Shown here: piece by piece, positions 27,090-36,739 of the stretch | How positions within the stretch are numbered: position 1 is the first letter of the stretch | How the letters are laid out: each line of letters begins with the position of its first letter | Assembly: GCA_947498815.1 (NCBI GenBank) | Contig: CANMLU010000011.1 | Span: forward strand, 62,001-126,000 | Origin: an uncultured Aquimarina sp. | Lineage (GTDB): Bacteria > Bacteroidota > Bacteroidia > Flavobacteriales > Flavobacteriaceae | DNA length: 64,000 bases | Reading direction: 5' to 3' | Made by a program: the position numbers and the translations under genes | The notes under the pieces: generated by a model | Seen by the model: only the letters and a program-made list of their open reading frames with translations | Told to the model about the DNA's origin: nothing | Databases searched by the model: none

Positions 27090-28082
27090 TTATAATTGAT
27101 TGAAATGTTTATGTTTTAAAATAAAATACTGCCATACAACGGAAAAAATTGAATAATATTTCCCTTGTATAGAAAGTTTTTTTCTTTTTTTAATAAAAGT
27201 GTTAAAATTGGCGTAGAACCCATAGTGCGCCTTAAGTATGGCTAGGAAGTGAGAAAATTTCCCCTCAATTAAGAATTTTACTCCAGCTAATCCATCCAAA
27301 ATTAACCTAATGAAGATCAAGTACAAAAGGCTTTTTTTTGGAACATTTTTAATTAAGAGAAATAAGCCGTTTCTAAAATTGAGATAGGTCTTTTTTGGAT
27401 TCATTGTATCCAAAGTTGCACCACCCAAATGATATATGGTTGATGCCCCTACATATTTAATTTGGTGTCCACGATTTTGAATGCGCCAACATAGGTCTAT
27501 TTCTTCCTGGTGAGCAAAAAAATCTTCATCTAATTTACCAACGTCTTCAAAAACAGATTTTCTTATAAATAAACAAGCTCCACTTGCCCAAAATATTGTG
27601 GTTGTATCATCATACTGTCCTTTATCTTCTTCAAGGGTATCAAAGATTCTTCCTCGACAATAAGGGTATCCAAATTTATCTATAAACCCACCGGCTGCTC
27701 CAGCATATTCAAAATGAGTCTTTTTTTTATAATCCAGAATTTTAGGTTGTATGGCTGCAATTTTTTTGGAAGACTCAAAAATCTCACGAATTGGCTCCAA
27801 CCAATTCTTTGTGACTTCTACGTCGCTATTAAGTAAGCAATATATATCTGCATTAATATTTGCTAATGCATCATTATACCCCTTTGCATACCCTCCGTTT
27901 TCTTTATTCTGAATAATTTGTATCTGCGGAAATGTGGATGTTACAAAAGCGACAGAGTCATCTGTGGATGCATTGTCTGCAACATAAATAGTGGCCTCTT
28001 TAGAATGTATTATCACAGAAGGCAAAAACTCTTCTAATAAAGATCTTCCATTCCAATTTAATATGACTATTGCTATTTCCAC
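27090..28082 (-). CDS. Glycosyltransferase family 2 (rhamnosyltransferase-like)
   Basis: The 330-residue GT-A fold enzyme has AIVILNWNGRSLLEEFLPS at the start, the nucleotide site DNASTDDS and the metal site in LLNSDVEV (a DXD variant, NSD). An acceptor segment DEDFFAHQEEIDLCWRIQ contains the ED/QE catalytic base region. The C-terminal 60 residues are basic with hydrophobic stretches, suggesting membrane association. Relatives add rhamnose or similar sugars to lipopolysaccharide. It is not near the other glycan genes of the window (58-64 kb). Confidence 0.9.
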   Translation of the reverse strand: MEIAIVILNWNGRSLLEEFLPSVIIHSKEATIYVADNASTDDSVAFVTSTFPQIQIIQNKENGGYAKGYNDALANINADIYCLLNSDVEVTKNWLEPIREIFESSKKIAAIQPKILDYKKKTHFEYAGAAGGFIDKFGYPYCRGRIFDTLEEDKGQYDDTTTIFWASGACLFIRKSVFEDVGKLDEDFFAHQEEIDLCWRIQNRGHQIKYVGASTIYHLGGATLDTMNPKKTYLNFRNGLFLLIKNVPKKSLLYLIFIRLILDGLAGVKFLIEGKFSHFLAILKAHYGFYANFNTFIKKRKKLSIQGKYYSIFSVVWQYFILKHKHFNQL

Positions 28083-28189
28083 GAGTGCAAATTAATAAGT
28101 TTAATCTGAAATTAGTCACAGCTCGGAAGAAATAATTTTGATAACCATTTATTTTTTAAATCGTGAATTGGTTCAATAGAAATGGAAAA

Positions 28190-28233
28190 AAATCAGTTTC
28201 TGCATTACTATAGTAATATGCAGAAACTGATTT
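28190..28233 (-). terminator. Hairpin terminator
   Basis: AAATCAGTTTCTGCAT pairs with ATGCAGAAACTGATTT around an AT-rich, itself palindromic loop. On the minus strand a T-run follows. It ends the zinc-protease gene at 28307-29542; the rest of this intergenic stretch shows nothing. Confidence 0.8.
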
Positions 28234-28306
28234 ATGATTTAAATGAATTGATCTAAAAACTGGCAAAAACTCTAATTAGTTTAGATTAAAAATGTATAAG
28301 AGTTTG

Positions 28307-29542
28307 TTAACGAAGTATATGACAGGCTATACCTTCATATCCATACCCTGCAGCATTGTTACCCTCATTTCGATTAGTAGTGTAAAAATGATTTATAGCA
28401 CTACTATTATAGAAGCGGTATAATCGAATTCTACCACTACCACCCGAGCGATATACATAACCAGCAACACCTTGGTTTCGATATCCATTGTTAGTAGCAT
28501 TATTCGCTTCTCTACGATTTGTGGTATAAAAATGATTTTGAGCACTTCTATTAAATAGTTTGTATAAAGGAATAGAACCTGGAGCTTGTTTAGGGAATAC
28601 TTTACCGATTGGACCTTCTAATCTATATCCTGAAGGGGCACGTCGGTCTGTACTATAATAGTGATCTACTGCACCGCTATTGTAAAATCTATAATAGGTT
28701 ACAGGAAGAACGGGATATAATCTTTGTAAAGCGTTTTTATCACTAGCTATAAAAGGTCTATTTGTATTTCGAGGGATACATGCAAGCATCCAGGAATTGG
28801 CAACCGCAAACCCTGTTGGTGTACCAGGAATATGAACAGCCCCAACTCCAGCGGGCCCCTCGTTTCCACCACTACCACAGCTATAACTTCTATTTGCGTA
28901 GTCTGTATGTCTAAATCCAATGCAATGACCAATTTCGTGCGCAATCACTGAAGCGGTATTTCCTAATCTGTTAGAACCACCATAAAATGATGTATTCATC
29001 CTTATTAGGTTGTGAGGTTTTCCATTTTTTGGAAATCCTGCAATAGCATAACTTCCAAATAAAGCCGCATTGCTTGCCGGAACAATACGAATATCATTAC
29101 TAGAGGCACTACCAGTACGTTGAAATGTAAGCCTTAAATTAAGTGCGTTATATCTCCTCAAAGCTTCGTCTAAAGAGCCTCGTACGAATGTTCCTAATGC
29201 AGGATCTACATATACTCTAATCGTTCTGTTACCACCGGATACTAAGTTGTTAGTGCGATATTGTTTATCGTCAGAAGTGGACTCCTTATTTTTGGAAGAA
29301 AAATTATTTATTTCTTCCTCAGTAAGAAAAATATCTCCTTCGACAATATAACCGTCTTTAGTTTTGGATAATCCATCATCAGTATGGAATCCAGCTCGGT
29401 TTAATATTTCTATAATTTGTTTGGAAATAGCTTGTTGTTCGCTATTAGTTTCATTTAACATTTCCTGATCTACTTCACAGGAAGTAAAAAAAAGAAATAT
29501 GCAAAATAAAAATGCAGTACTTAATGATTTTAATAAATTCAT
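28307..29542 (-). CDS. Lipoprotein zinc metalloprotease (M57, HEIGH type) with three DUF5648-like repeats
   Basis: The 411-residue protein has a lipobox FFTSC (Cys22). The protease domain (about 100-275) carries HEIGHCIGFRH with ligands His202, His206 and His212 and catalytic Glu203, matching the dual-action HEIGH peptidase family (M57). A met-turn candidate, SWML, follows. The last 130 residues hold three repeats of the form L-Y-R-F-Y-N, then NHFYTTN and E, close to the DUF5648 pattern and probably a surface-binding module. It is likely an exposed or secreted protease that acts on host or environmental protein. Confidence 0.88.
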   Translation of the reverse strand: MNLLKSLSTAFLFCIFLFFTSCEVDQEMLNETNSEQQAISKQIIEILNRAGFHTDDGLSKTKDGYIVEGDIFLTEEEINNFSSKNKESTSDDKQYRTNNLVSGGNRTIRVYVDPALGTFVRGSLDEALRRYNALNLRLTFQRTGSASSNDIRIVPASNAALFGSYAIAGFPKNGKPHNLIRMNTSFYGGSNRLGNTASVIAHEIGHCIGFRHTDYANRSYSCGSGGNEGPAGVGAVHIPGTPTGFAVANSWMLACIPRNTNRPFIASDKNALQRLYPVLPVTYYRFYNSGAVDHYYSTDRRAPSGYRLEGPIGKVFPKQAPGSIPLYKLFNRSAQNHFYTTNRREANNATNNGYRNQGVAGYVYRSGGSGRIRLYRFYNSSAINHFYTTNRNEGNNAAGYGYEGIACHILR

Positions 29543-29712
29543 AGTTAAAAGTTTTAAGATGTGATTTTGCCAGTTTGGTGTATAATTACAATCTTAAAAA
29601 TATTACTACCATGATTGAGTCACAAGGTGAGATTATTGACATTTATAAATTTCAACTTCAAATTAATAAATTTCAAGAACTAAATTTTATAGATAAATAA
29701 CTTCAAATGCTT

Positions 29713-30156
29713 TTATTTATAATCTGGGATATCTTTTAGAAAATCATAATGTTGATCAACATAGTTCATCTGACAGTAGTAATGGCCAAGGCCATTGGTG
29801 ATCATCAAATACTCGGCATTCAAAGCAAGATTGTACCGGGCTATTTGATCAAAAACATCTTGAGTAATCTTTACAGTATAAGATTTACATTCTACAATTA
29901 AAAAAATGCTTCCATCAGGATTAAATATAATTATATCATAACGTTTACTAAGATCATTTACCTTAATTGTCTTTTCGACATTAATAAGGCTTTGCGGATA
30001 TCCTTTTTGCTCAATAAGATATTGTACTGTATGTTGTCTTACCCATTCTTCTGGTGTAAGAATGATAAATTTTTTGCGGATTCTGTCAAAAATAGAAACT
30101 TTATTTTCGCTACTTTTGAACCTGAATTGATATGCAGGAAAGTTTAGTTTTTGCAT
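29713..30156 (-). CDS. Stand-alone type I restriction HsdR N-terminal domain protein
   Basis: The 147-residue protein consists almost entirely of the HSDR_N_2 nuclease-like domain. RYDIIIFNPDGSIFLIVECKSY carries the PD-(D/E)XK acidic residues and the ECK lysine. There is no helicase, specificity or methylase gene nearby, so it is not an intact restriction system. Proteins of this kind are conserved next to holA in Bacteroidota; the two starts here are 42 bases apart. Its function is not established. Confidence 0.85.
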   Translation of the reverse strand: MQKLNFPAYQFRFKSSENKVSIFDRIRKKFIILTPEEWVRQHTVQYLIEQKGYPQSLINVEKTIKVNDLSKRYDIIIFNPDGSIFLIVECKSYTVKITQDVFDQIARYNLALNAEYLMITNGLGHYYCQMNYVDQHYDFLKDIPDYK

Positions 30157-30198
30157 TATGAATTCTTATTCAAACACAAATTTGATGATTTTTTCTGA

Positions 30199-31203
30199 AT
30201 GGACGAAGTAAAACAGATTGTAACCGATATAAAAAATGGTGTTATCAAGCCGATCTACTTTTTGATGGGAGAGGAACCATACTATATTGACAAGATTTCT
30301 GAGTTTATTGATAAGAATGTTTTGGCTGAAGAGGAGAAAGGATTTAATCAAATGGTTTTGTATGGTCGGGATGTAACTATCGAAGATATTGTGGCCAATG
30401 CAAAACGATTTCCGATGATGGCAGAACGTCAAGTCGTGATCGTTAAAGAAGCACAAGATTTATCACGAACCATAGAAAAACTTGCCGATTACGCAGAAAA
30501 CCCACAACCTTCTACTGTTCTTGTAGTTTGCTACAAGTATAAAAAGATAGATAAGCGAAAGAAACTTTACAAAATAGTAGCCAAGAACGGAACTATCTTC
30601 GAAGGGAAAAAACTATATGAAAACCAGGTTTCTGATTGGATACGACGAGTATTGGCAGGAGCAAAATATAATATAGAGCCCAAAGCTGCTCAGATGCTCG
30701 TTGAGTTTTTGGGAACTGATCTTAGTAAAATTAATAACGAGTTAGAGAAACTTAAGTTGATTATACCCTCGGAATCACAAATTACTGCAGATCAAATAGA
30801 AGAGAATATAGGAATCAGTAAAGAGTTTAATAACTTCGAATTACGTAAAGCTATCGGGACCAGAAATGTTGTAAAAACTCATATGATTATCAATTATTTT
30901 GCACAAAACCCAAAGGATAACCCATTGGTAGTTACGATCTCACTATTGTATAGTTTTTTCTCTCAGGTATTGCAATATCATGGTTTATCCGACAAGTCAC
31001 AGCGTAATGTGGCTAGCGCATTAAAAATTAACCCATATTTTGTTAAGGATTATACCGAAGCGGCTCATAATTATCCAATGAAAAAAGTGAGTCGAATCAT
31101 TACCCTACTTAGAGACGCCGATGTAAAAAGTAAAGGGGTTGGCGCGGCAAACCTTCCTCAAGGGGATATCCTCAAAGAACTGATGGTCAAAATTATGGGG
31201 TAA
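30199..31203 (+). CDS. holA: DNA polymerase III subunit delta
   Basis: The delta subunit is the clamp-loader component that opens the sliding clamp. The 334-residue protein begins with the characteristic YFLMGEEPYYIDKI segment and has the AAA-like domain I/II pattern (FPMMAERQVVIVKEAQDL), then KLIIP with SQITADQIEENIG. A C-terminal helical collar domain completes it. Length and order fit HolA. It is divergent from the HsdR-N protein gene. Confidence 0.93.
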   Translation: MDEVKQIVTDIKNGVIKPIYFLMGEEPYYIDKISEFIDKNVLAEEEKGFNQMVLYGRDVTIEDIVANAKRFPMMAERQVVIVKEAQDLSRTIEKLADYAENPQPSTVLVVCYKYKKIDKRKKLYKIVAKNGTIFEGKKLYENQVSDWIRRVLAGAKYNIEPKAAQMLVEFLGTDLSKINNELEKLKLIIPSESQITADQIEENIGISKEFNNFELRKAIGTRNVVKTHMIINYFAQNPKDNPLVVTISLLYSFFSQVLQYHGLSDKSQRNVASALKINPYFVKDYTEAAHNYPMKKVSRIITLLRDADVKSKGVGAANLPQGDILKELMVKIMG

Positions 31204-31233
31204 TTTTATTAAACAAAATGAATTGTAATTTGC

Positions 31234-32343
31234 TTAATTCTGCGATACAACGGTACTTTCCTCTTTACTAATAGCCGATTTCATTTTATGATAGATTTCG
31301 TTATTTTCATAAATCCCTCCAAAATCTTCTGCATTCGGACCATAAGCAAATACAGGGATCATAGTTGCAGAATGACTTTTTGTTGAAAAACTAGGTTTAA
31401 TTTTGTTATAATCATCCCCATCAGGGCCTAAGGTAAAACCTCCAGTTTCATGATCGGCTGTAACCAGAACCAATGTTTCTCCATTTGTTTTGGCAAAATC
31501 CAATGCAACACCTATGGTTTTGTCAAAATCAATTAACTCGCTTATTAAGTAATCCGCATTATTTGCATGACCACCCCAATCAATTTGTGAGCCTTCAATC
31601 ATCAAGAAAAAACCATTTTCATTGGTAGAGAGTGCATCTATGGCAAGTTGAGTGGCATTAGGTAAAAAATCACCTCTGCCTTCTAATATGGTTGGCATTG
31701 CCGTTTCTGCTAAAAGGATGGCATGTTTTAAGGTTGAAGCATTTTTGGGAAGTGCTGTGGTATCAACCTGAAAGCCGTTCTGTTCTAATTCAGTCAAAAG
31801 ATTTCTTCCATCTTCACGTTGATTGAAAAATTTAAGCCCCCCTCCAGCAAAGAAATCAATATTTGATGTAGGTAAGAAAGCCGCAATCTCGTCATACATG
31901 CCTCTCGATTTTGCATGAGCATAAAAACTGGCAGGAGTTGCATGATTTATAGAGGAAGTTGCAATTACCCCAGATTTTATTCCTCGACCTGCAATTTCTT
32001 CAACAATAGTTGGGACAGAAATAGTGTCTTTATCCATGCCTATAGCACCATTATAACTTTTTACTCCAGAGGCAAAGGCTGTTGCTCCTGCTGCCGAATC
32101 AGTAATTAGTTTATCCGTGGCAGAAGTTTTGATAAGACCAACCACAGGAAATCGGTCGAAATTAGAAGGATTTGGATTAAAATATTGGCTTGCCGAAACC
32201 TGGCTTAGACCTGTTCCATCACCAATTAATAGGATAATATTTTTTGGCGTTTTCGGTGTGGTGATTATTTGTTGAGTTTCTTGTTTTTGTTTGCAAGACG
32301 TCAAAAATAGAATAACCACAATGGCGGGGATAAAATGTTTCAT
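31234..32343 (-). CDS. Alkaline phosphatase, lipoprotein
   Basis: The enzyme hydrolyses phosphomonoesters in the periplasm or at the cell surface. The start is ATG 32343; the upstream GTG at 32367 would place extra residues before the signal peptide. A lipobox LTSC gives Cys17. The core has metal site IGDGTGLSQ (Asp42) and nucleophile TDSAAGATA (Ser83). Further metal ligands are in EGSQIDWGGHAN and TADHETGG, and a final His is in KSHSATMIPVFAYG. The protein is 369 residues, slightly shorter than E. coli PhoA. It converges on holA and is divergent from the MFS gene. Confidence 0.93.
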   Translation of the reverse strand: MKHFIPAIVVILFLTSCKQKQETQQIITTPKTPKNIILLIGDGTGLSQVSASQYFNPNPSNFDRFPVVGLIKTSATDKLITDSAAGATAFASGVKSYNGAIGMDKDTISVPTIVEEIAGRGIKSGVIATSSINHATPASFYAHAKSRGMYDEIAAFLPTSNIDFFAGGGLKFFNQREDGRNLLTELEQNGFQVDTTALPKNASTLKHAILLAETAMPTILEGRGDFLPNATQLAIDALSTNENGFFLMIEGSQIDWGGHANNADYLISELIDFDKTIGVALDFAKTNGETLVLVTADHETGGFTLGPDGDDYNKIKPSFSTKSHSATMIPVFAYGPNAEDFGGIYENNEIYHKMKSAISKEESTVVSQN

Positions 32344-32489
32344 ATTAATTGATTTGATGATCACCAAAACTAGGAATAAGCTTACATTTCTTATGTTAAC
32401 ATAAGGTTATAAGTTTTAATTTTATACATATGCTCCTTTATTAGCATTAGTTTAACAAGCATTTAGAGAGAACAGTATTATTTTTAAAT

Positions 32490-33836
32490 ATGCGATTATT
32501 CAATTTCTTCAACACGAATATCTTCCCTATTTTATTAGTCAATTTTATTGGAATCCTGGGATATAGTATTGTAATCCCGATCCTAATTTTTATAGTAAAC
32601 GACCTTGGTGGGAATGGATTTATTTATGGAATCCTAGGAGCCATGTATCCTTTTTTTCAATTAATAGGAGCACCGATTCTAGGAAGACTGTCCGATCGTA
32701 TAGGAAGAAAAAAGGTGTTAATCGTGAGCCAGGCGGGTACATTTGTAGCTTGGACATTGTTTTTATTGGCATTTATACTTCCTAAAACTCAATTATGGTC
32801 TTCTAATTCTGATTTTACAGGAAGCTACATAATGACCTTGCCGTTGATTTTACTTTTTCTTGCTAGGATTTTTGATGGTTTTACCGGGGGTAATGTATCC
32901 GTAGCAAATGCATATTTATCCGATGTTTCTACCGATGAAGATCGAGATAAAAACTTTGGTATGATGGGTGCATCAACAAGTCTAGGATTTGTTTTGGGAC
33001 CTGCAGTTGCAGGAATATTAGCCTCTACATTTCTAGGTGAAGCATTACCGATCATGTTGGCTGCACTAATATCATTGATAGCAATTTTTGTGATTACACT
33101 AAAATTACCAGAAAGCAATCCTTGTGTGGTGGATACCGGTACGTTGGGATTAACATCTTTCAGAAGGTTTTTTCAGGTTGAGCATAAAGAATGCTATACC
33201 GATGGTACCGAAACAGATGAGAACTCAAATACATTTTGGAAAATCTTGAAATTAGAAAACATCCCGTTATTGTATGCGATCTACTTTCTCACTTTTTTGG
33301 CATTTAGCCTTTTTTATGCTGGATTACCTATCTATGCATCAACTGTCTTAAAATGGTCTTCAATAGAGCTGGGAGCTTTTTTAGCATATTCGAGTATCAT
33401 TATGATTTTGGTTCAGGGGCCTGTATTGTCATATCTATCTGGAAAAGTATCTAATATAACATGTATAACCATTGGTGCTCTTGTATTGGCAATTAGTTTT
33501 TATTTATTATCCTTTTCGGATATTGTTACAATGTATATAGCCAATACATTATTATCCATAGGTAATGGTTTGATGTGGCCTAACTTTTTGGCCTTACTAT
33601 CAAAAACCGGAAATCATCAAATGCAAGGCGCTATTCAGGGATACGGAAATAGTATGGGAAGCTTTGCCAGTATTTTTGGATTAATTCTGGGGGGTATCCT
33701 TTTTGAAAGCATACAGATTGCAGTTTTTCAAATCGGAGCAATCATATTTTTGCTTATTTTCTTACTCGTATTAATTAACCATTTTAGAACTAAAAAATCA
33801 CCATCAAAAAAACAACCTATTATAAAAACCGCATAA
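32490..33836 (+). CDS. MFS transporter
   Basis: The 448-residue protein has about 12 membrane helices. The loop 2-3 signature is GRLSDRIGRKKV, the motif of drug and sugar proton antiporters, and the first helix contains GILGYSIVIPI. The substrate cannot be told from sequence. The stop codon abuts the stop codon of the convergent SDR gene with no intervening base, so neither gene can have an intergenic terminator. Confidence 0.9.
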   Translation: MRLFNFFNTNIFPILLVNFIGILGYSIVIPILIFIVNDLGGNGFIYGILGAMYPFFQLIGAPILGRLSDRIGRKKVLIVSQAGTFVAWTLFLLAFILPKTQLWSSNSDFTGSYIMTLPLILLFLARIFDGFTGGNVSVANAYLSDVSTDEDRDKNFGMMGASTSLGFVLGPAVAGILASTFLGEALPIMLAALISLIAIFVITLKLPESNPCVVDTGTLGLTSFRRFFQVEHKECYTDGTETDENSNTFWKILKLENIPLLYAIYFLTFLAFSLFYAGLPIYASTVLKWSSIELGAFLAYSSIIMILVQGPVLSYLSGKVSNITCITIGALVLAISFYLLSFSDIVTMYIANTLLSIGNGLMWPNFLALLSKTGNHQMQGAIQGYGNSMGSFASIFGLILGGILFESIQIAVFQIGAIIFLLIFLLVLINHFRTKKSPSKKQPIIKTA

Positions 33837-34565
33837 TTATACTTTGGGATTGGTTGCAAAAACTGTAGCCTCGGTAATAAATCCTCTATCGTCCATCTCT
33901 AAAAGACTAGTTATAGTATGCGCAATTTCTTCACCTCTCAGTTTGGTTTGCTGTTCGGCTTCTGTATATTGTTTTTCATTCGGGTTATTATCTACACGGT
34001 TATCGGCAAAGCCTGTCATTACCTCACTCGGGTTTACCTGCATTACTCTAATATTATGAGGTCGTAATTCGTTTCTCCAACTTTCTGTCATTCCTCGCAA
34101 AGCGAATTTGGTTGCTACATAAGGTGAAGCTGTTGGAGATCCTTTTAATGAAGAAGTCGATCCAATATTAATAATGTTACCATATTCTTGTGCAACAAAG
34201 TGTTTTGCAGACTCCCTTGCACATAATGTAGCACCTAGAATATTGGTTTTAAATTGATCTATGAATTTATCACCTTCGATGTCAACAAGCTTGGAGATAT
34301 ATCCATATCCAGCGTTATTTACTAATACATTAAGTCCACCCATTTTTTGTTTGGCTTTCTCAACCATTAGATTTACTTGATTCTCTTGGGTTACATCTGC
34401 TTTTATATACGCTATATCCAATTCTTTGGCTGTCGCCTGAAGTGTAGTTTCATTTCGACCAGAAATAATTACTTGAGCACCTTTGTCCTTCAAAAGTTTA
34501 GCGGTGGCTTTACCAATTCCAGAGTTACCACCTGTAATCAATACTTTTGCGTCTTTAATATTCAT
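33837..34565 (-). CDS. Short-chain dehydrogenase/reductase
   Basis: This is a classical SDR of 242 residues. The cofactor motif is TGGNSGIGKA, the NNAGYG strand is present, Ser is in GSTSS, and the catalytic Tyr-x3-Lys is YVATK. The Gly-rich region with SGRNE after the second strand suggests NADP preference. The start is ATG 34565, with a slightly longer start at 34577. The substrate is unknown. The Lrp gene lies upstream on the same strand with 77 bases between. Confidence 0.92.
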   Translation of the reverse strand: MNIKDAKVLITGGNSGIGKATAKLLKDKGAQVIISGRNETTLQATAKELDIAYIKADVTQENQVNLMVEKAKQKMGGLNVLVNNAGYGYISKLVDIEGDKFIDQFKTNILGATLCARESAKHFVAQEYGNIINIGSTSSLKGSPTASPYVATKFALRGMTESWRNELRPHNIRVMQVNPSEVMTGFADNRVDNNPNEKQYTEAEQQTKLRGEEIAHTITSLLEMDDRGFITEATVFATNPKV

Positions 34566-34642
34566 GATTGCGTGCAATTTTTAAGTTGAATATCAAAAAT
34601 ACAGTTTGAAATCTAAATCTTTTGTTAACCTGAAATATAATT

Positions 34643-35098
34643 CTAGGGGATAGGGAGGTATGAAAAATCTTTAACTTCTGTCATCACAAAAGAACTCTGT
34701 ACTTTGGAAATATTTTCTAGAGAAGCTAGTTTATTCGAAAGGAAATCCTGGTACCTCTCCATATCTTCAGCATATATCTTTATCAGATAGTCAAACATTC
34801 CGGCAACGTGATAACACTCTACTACTTCGGGAAATTGTTGAATTTCTTTTTCAAACTTTTTTAAATGATCTGTTTGATGAAGATTTAAAGTTACATTGCA
34901 AAAAACCATCAACTGTAATCCAGTTTTTTTACGATCCAGTATGGCTTTATACGATTTTATGTAACCCTCGCGCTCTAATTTCTTAACGCGTTCAAATATT
35001 GGGGTAGTGGTAAGGTTTAATCGTTCTGCGATCTCCTTAATGGTAATTTTTCCATCTTTTTGTAGCAATAATAGTATCGATCGATCAATTTTATCCAT
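34643..35098 (-). CDS. Lrp/AsnC-family transcriptional regulator
   Basis: The 151-residue protein starts MDKIDRSILLLLQKDGKI, the canonical Lrp beginning, so ATG 35098 is preferred to the upstream ATG at 35164. The helix-turn-helix is ITIKEIAERLNLTTTPIFERV, and the C-terminal RAM ligand domain contains VVECYHVAGMFDYLIKIYA. It is divergent from the methionine-gamma-lyase-family gene (135 bases between starts) and is a likely regulator of it through amino-acid sensing. Confidence 0.93.
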   Translation of the reverse strand: MDKIDRSILLLLQKDGKITIKEIAERLNLTTTPIFERVKKLEREGYIKSYKAILDRKKTGLQLMVFCNVTLNLHQTDHLKKFEKEIQQFPEVVECYHVAGMFDYLIKIYAEDMERYQDFLSNKLASLENISKVQSSFVMTEVKDFSYLPIP

Positions 35099-35232
35099 AA
35101 TATTTTTCTGTAAAATCTTTGATTGAATGTCTAATATAGAATTATATTCTTTAATTAATGCCAATAGTTTATTTTAATTCTAAAAATATACCATTATATG
35201 GTTTTTAATTCTTTTTGAAATATTTTTATGAA

Positions 35233-36516
35233 ATGAAAAATCACGACTTCAACCCAGAAAGCTTAATGATGACTTATGGTTATAAACCAGAGTTATCTGA
35301 AGGAGCAATAAAATGCCCAATATTTCAAACATCAACTTTTGTTTTTAAAACAGCCGAAGAAGGGAAAGCCTTTTTTGAGTTGGCCTATGGTTTACGAGAG
35401 AAATCGCCAAAAGAAGAGCTTGGACTTATCTATAGTAGAATCAATAATCCTAATTTGGAGATTCTGGAAAACCGTCTTTGTCTTTGGGATAAAGCAGATG
35501 ATTGTGCTGTTTTTGAAAGCGGAATGTCTGCTATTAGTACAGTATTATTGGAGTTCTTGAAACCAGGAGATCTTTTGGTATATAGTAATCCTGTATATGG
35601 AGGAACGGATCATTTTATTCATCATTTCCTGGATAAAATAGGAGTAGATACCATAGGGGTAATGCCAAATCAATCTATGGAAGAAGTGGAAGAGATGATC
35701 AAAGCATCTGGTAAGGCGGATCAATTGGCAATGATTTATCTAGAAACTCCTGCGAATCCAACAAATGATATTGTAGATATTGAAAAATTTAGCAAGATAG
35801 CTGCAAAATACAGTACTGATGAACGAAAAACCTTGGTAGCCGTAGATAATACATATATGGGACCGTTATGGCAGCATCCACTGCAATGTGGTGCAGATTT
35901 GGTATTATATTCGGCCACCAAATATATAGGTGGGCATAGTGATTTGATTGCAGGAGCAGTTTTAGGAAATGCAAAATTAATGCTACGTGTAAAAACATTG
36001 AGAACTTTCTTGGGTAATATGGTAAGTCCGCATACTGCGTGGTTAATGTTGCGAAGTTTGGAAACATTAAAAGTACGAATGGACCAACAAACTCAAAATG
36101 CTCAAATCGTTGCAGCGTATCTTAACAACCATCCCAAAGTTGAAAAAGTGTACTATTTGGGGCTATTGAAGGAAGGAACAGCGGCTCATAATATCTATTT
36201 GAAACAATGTTCTGCTCCAGGAGCCATGGTGTCTTTTGATATTGTTGGTGGAGAAAAAGAAGCATTCATGTTCTTGAATAACCTTAAGCTAATGAAACTT
36301 GCAGTAAGTTTAGGAAGTACAGAAAGTTTATCCGAACATCCCAAAACAATGACACATGCAGGAGTTGATGAAGCACAGCGGCTACAAATGAATATTACAG
36401 ATCAATTGGTACGATTGTCGATAGGAGTAGAGAGTGCAAAAGACTTAATATGGGATTTAGAACAAGCATTGGAAAAGGTGGATGTTGATTCAACAGTAGA
36501 GTTGGAAGCAGTATAA
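35233..36516 (+). CDS. PLP-dependent Cys/Met metabolism enzyme (methionine gamma-lyase / cystathionine gamma-synthase type)
   Basis: The 427-residue fold-type I enzyme has the PLP lysine in YSATKYIGGHSD, phosphate and ring contacts in ESGMSAIS and DNTYMGP, and LETPANPTND as substrate loop. The start is ATG 35233; a TTG at 35215 is possible. Members cleave or build sulfur amino acids via gamma-elimination or gamma-replacement, and sequence alone does not separate them. The divergent Lrp regulator supports a catabolic role. A terminator follows at 36537. Confidence 0.9.
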   Translation: MKNHDFNPESLMMTYGYKPELSEGAIKCPIFQTSTFVFKTAEEGKAFFELAYGLREKSPKEELGLIYSRINNPNLEILENRLCLWDKADDCAVFESGMSAISTVLLEFLKPGDLLVYSNPVYGGTDHFIHHFLDKIGVDTIGVMPNQSMEEVEEMIKASGKADQLAMIYLETPANPTNDIVDIEKFSKIAAKYSTDERKTLVAVDNTYMGPLWQHPLQCGADLVLYSATKYIGGHSDLIAGAVLGNAKLMLRVKTLRTFLGNMVSPHTAWLMLRSLETLKVRMDQQTQNAQIVAAYLNNHPKVEKVYYLGLLKEGTAAHNIYLKQCSAPGAMVSFDIVGGEKEAFMFLNNLKLMKLAVSLGSTESLSEHPKTMTHAGVDEAQRLQMNITDQLVRLSIGVESAKDLIWDLEQALEKVDVDSTVELEAV

Positions 36517-36536
36517 ATACCTTTTACCTTATTATA

Positions 36537-36572
36537 AAAAGCATAGTTGATTTTTTCAGCTGTGCTTTTTTT
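36537..36572 (+). terminator. Rho-independent terminator
   Basis: AAAAGCATAGTTGA pairs with TCAGCTGTGCTTTT (two G-T pairs), followed by a T-run. It separates the lyase gene from the small-peptide region. Confidence 0.75.
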
Positions 36573-36657
36573 GGTTTTATAAATATCAAATTTATCGAAG
36601 TTTTCAGTTGTTATAATGTATGGGGATATTAACTAAGTAAAAAGGGGTTTTCTCCCC

Positions 36658-36689
36658 ATTGCGCGACATTGGTTATCGAGGTATCTTTA
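36658..36689 (+). promoter_or_regulatory. Candidate promoter of peptide gene 1
   Basis: ATTG (36658-36661), a 20-base spacer and TATCTTTA (36682-36689) resemble the TTTG/TAnnTTTG promoter with one mismatch in each box. The -7 element ends 50 bases before the ATG at 36740. Confidence 0.45.
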
Positions 36690-36739
36690 CACTATAATTA
36701 TTCAAAGGAATTTATAAAACATTTTTACACATAGAAATC

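Noticed and set aside
29611-29700. 29-residue plus-strand frame after the HsdR-N gene
   Set aside because: AT-rich, no promoter element, no second copy; chance is the simpler reading.
29713-30156. A type I restriction system
   Set aside because: No helicase, methylase or specificity gene is present; the protein is a stand-alone domain.
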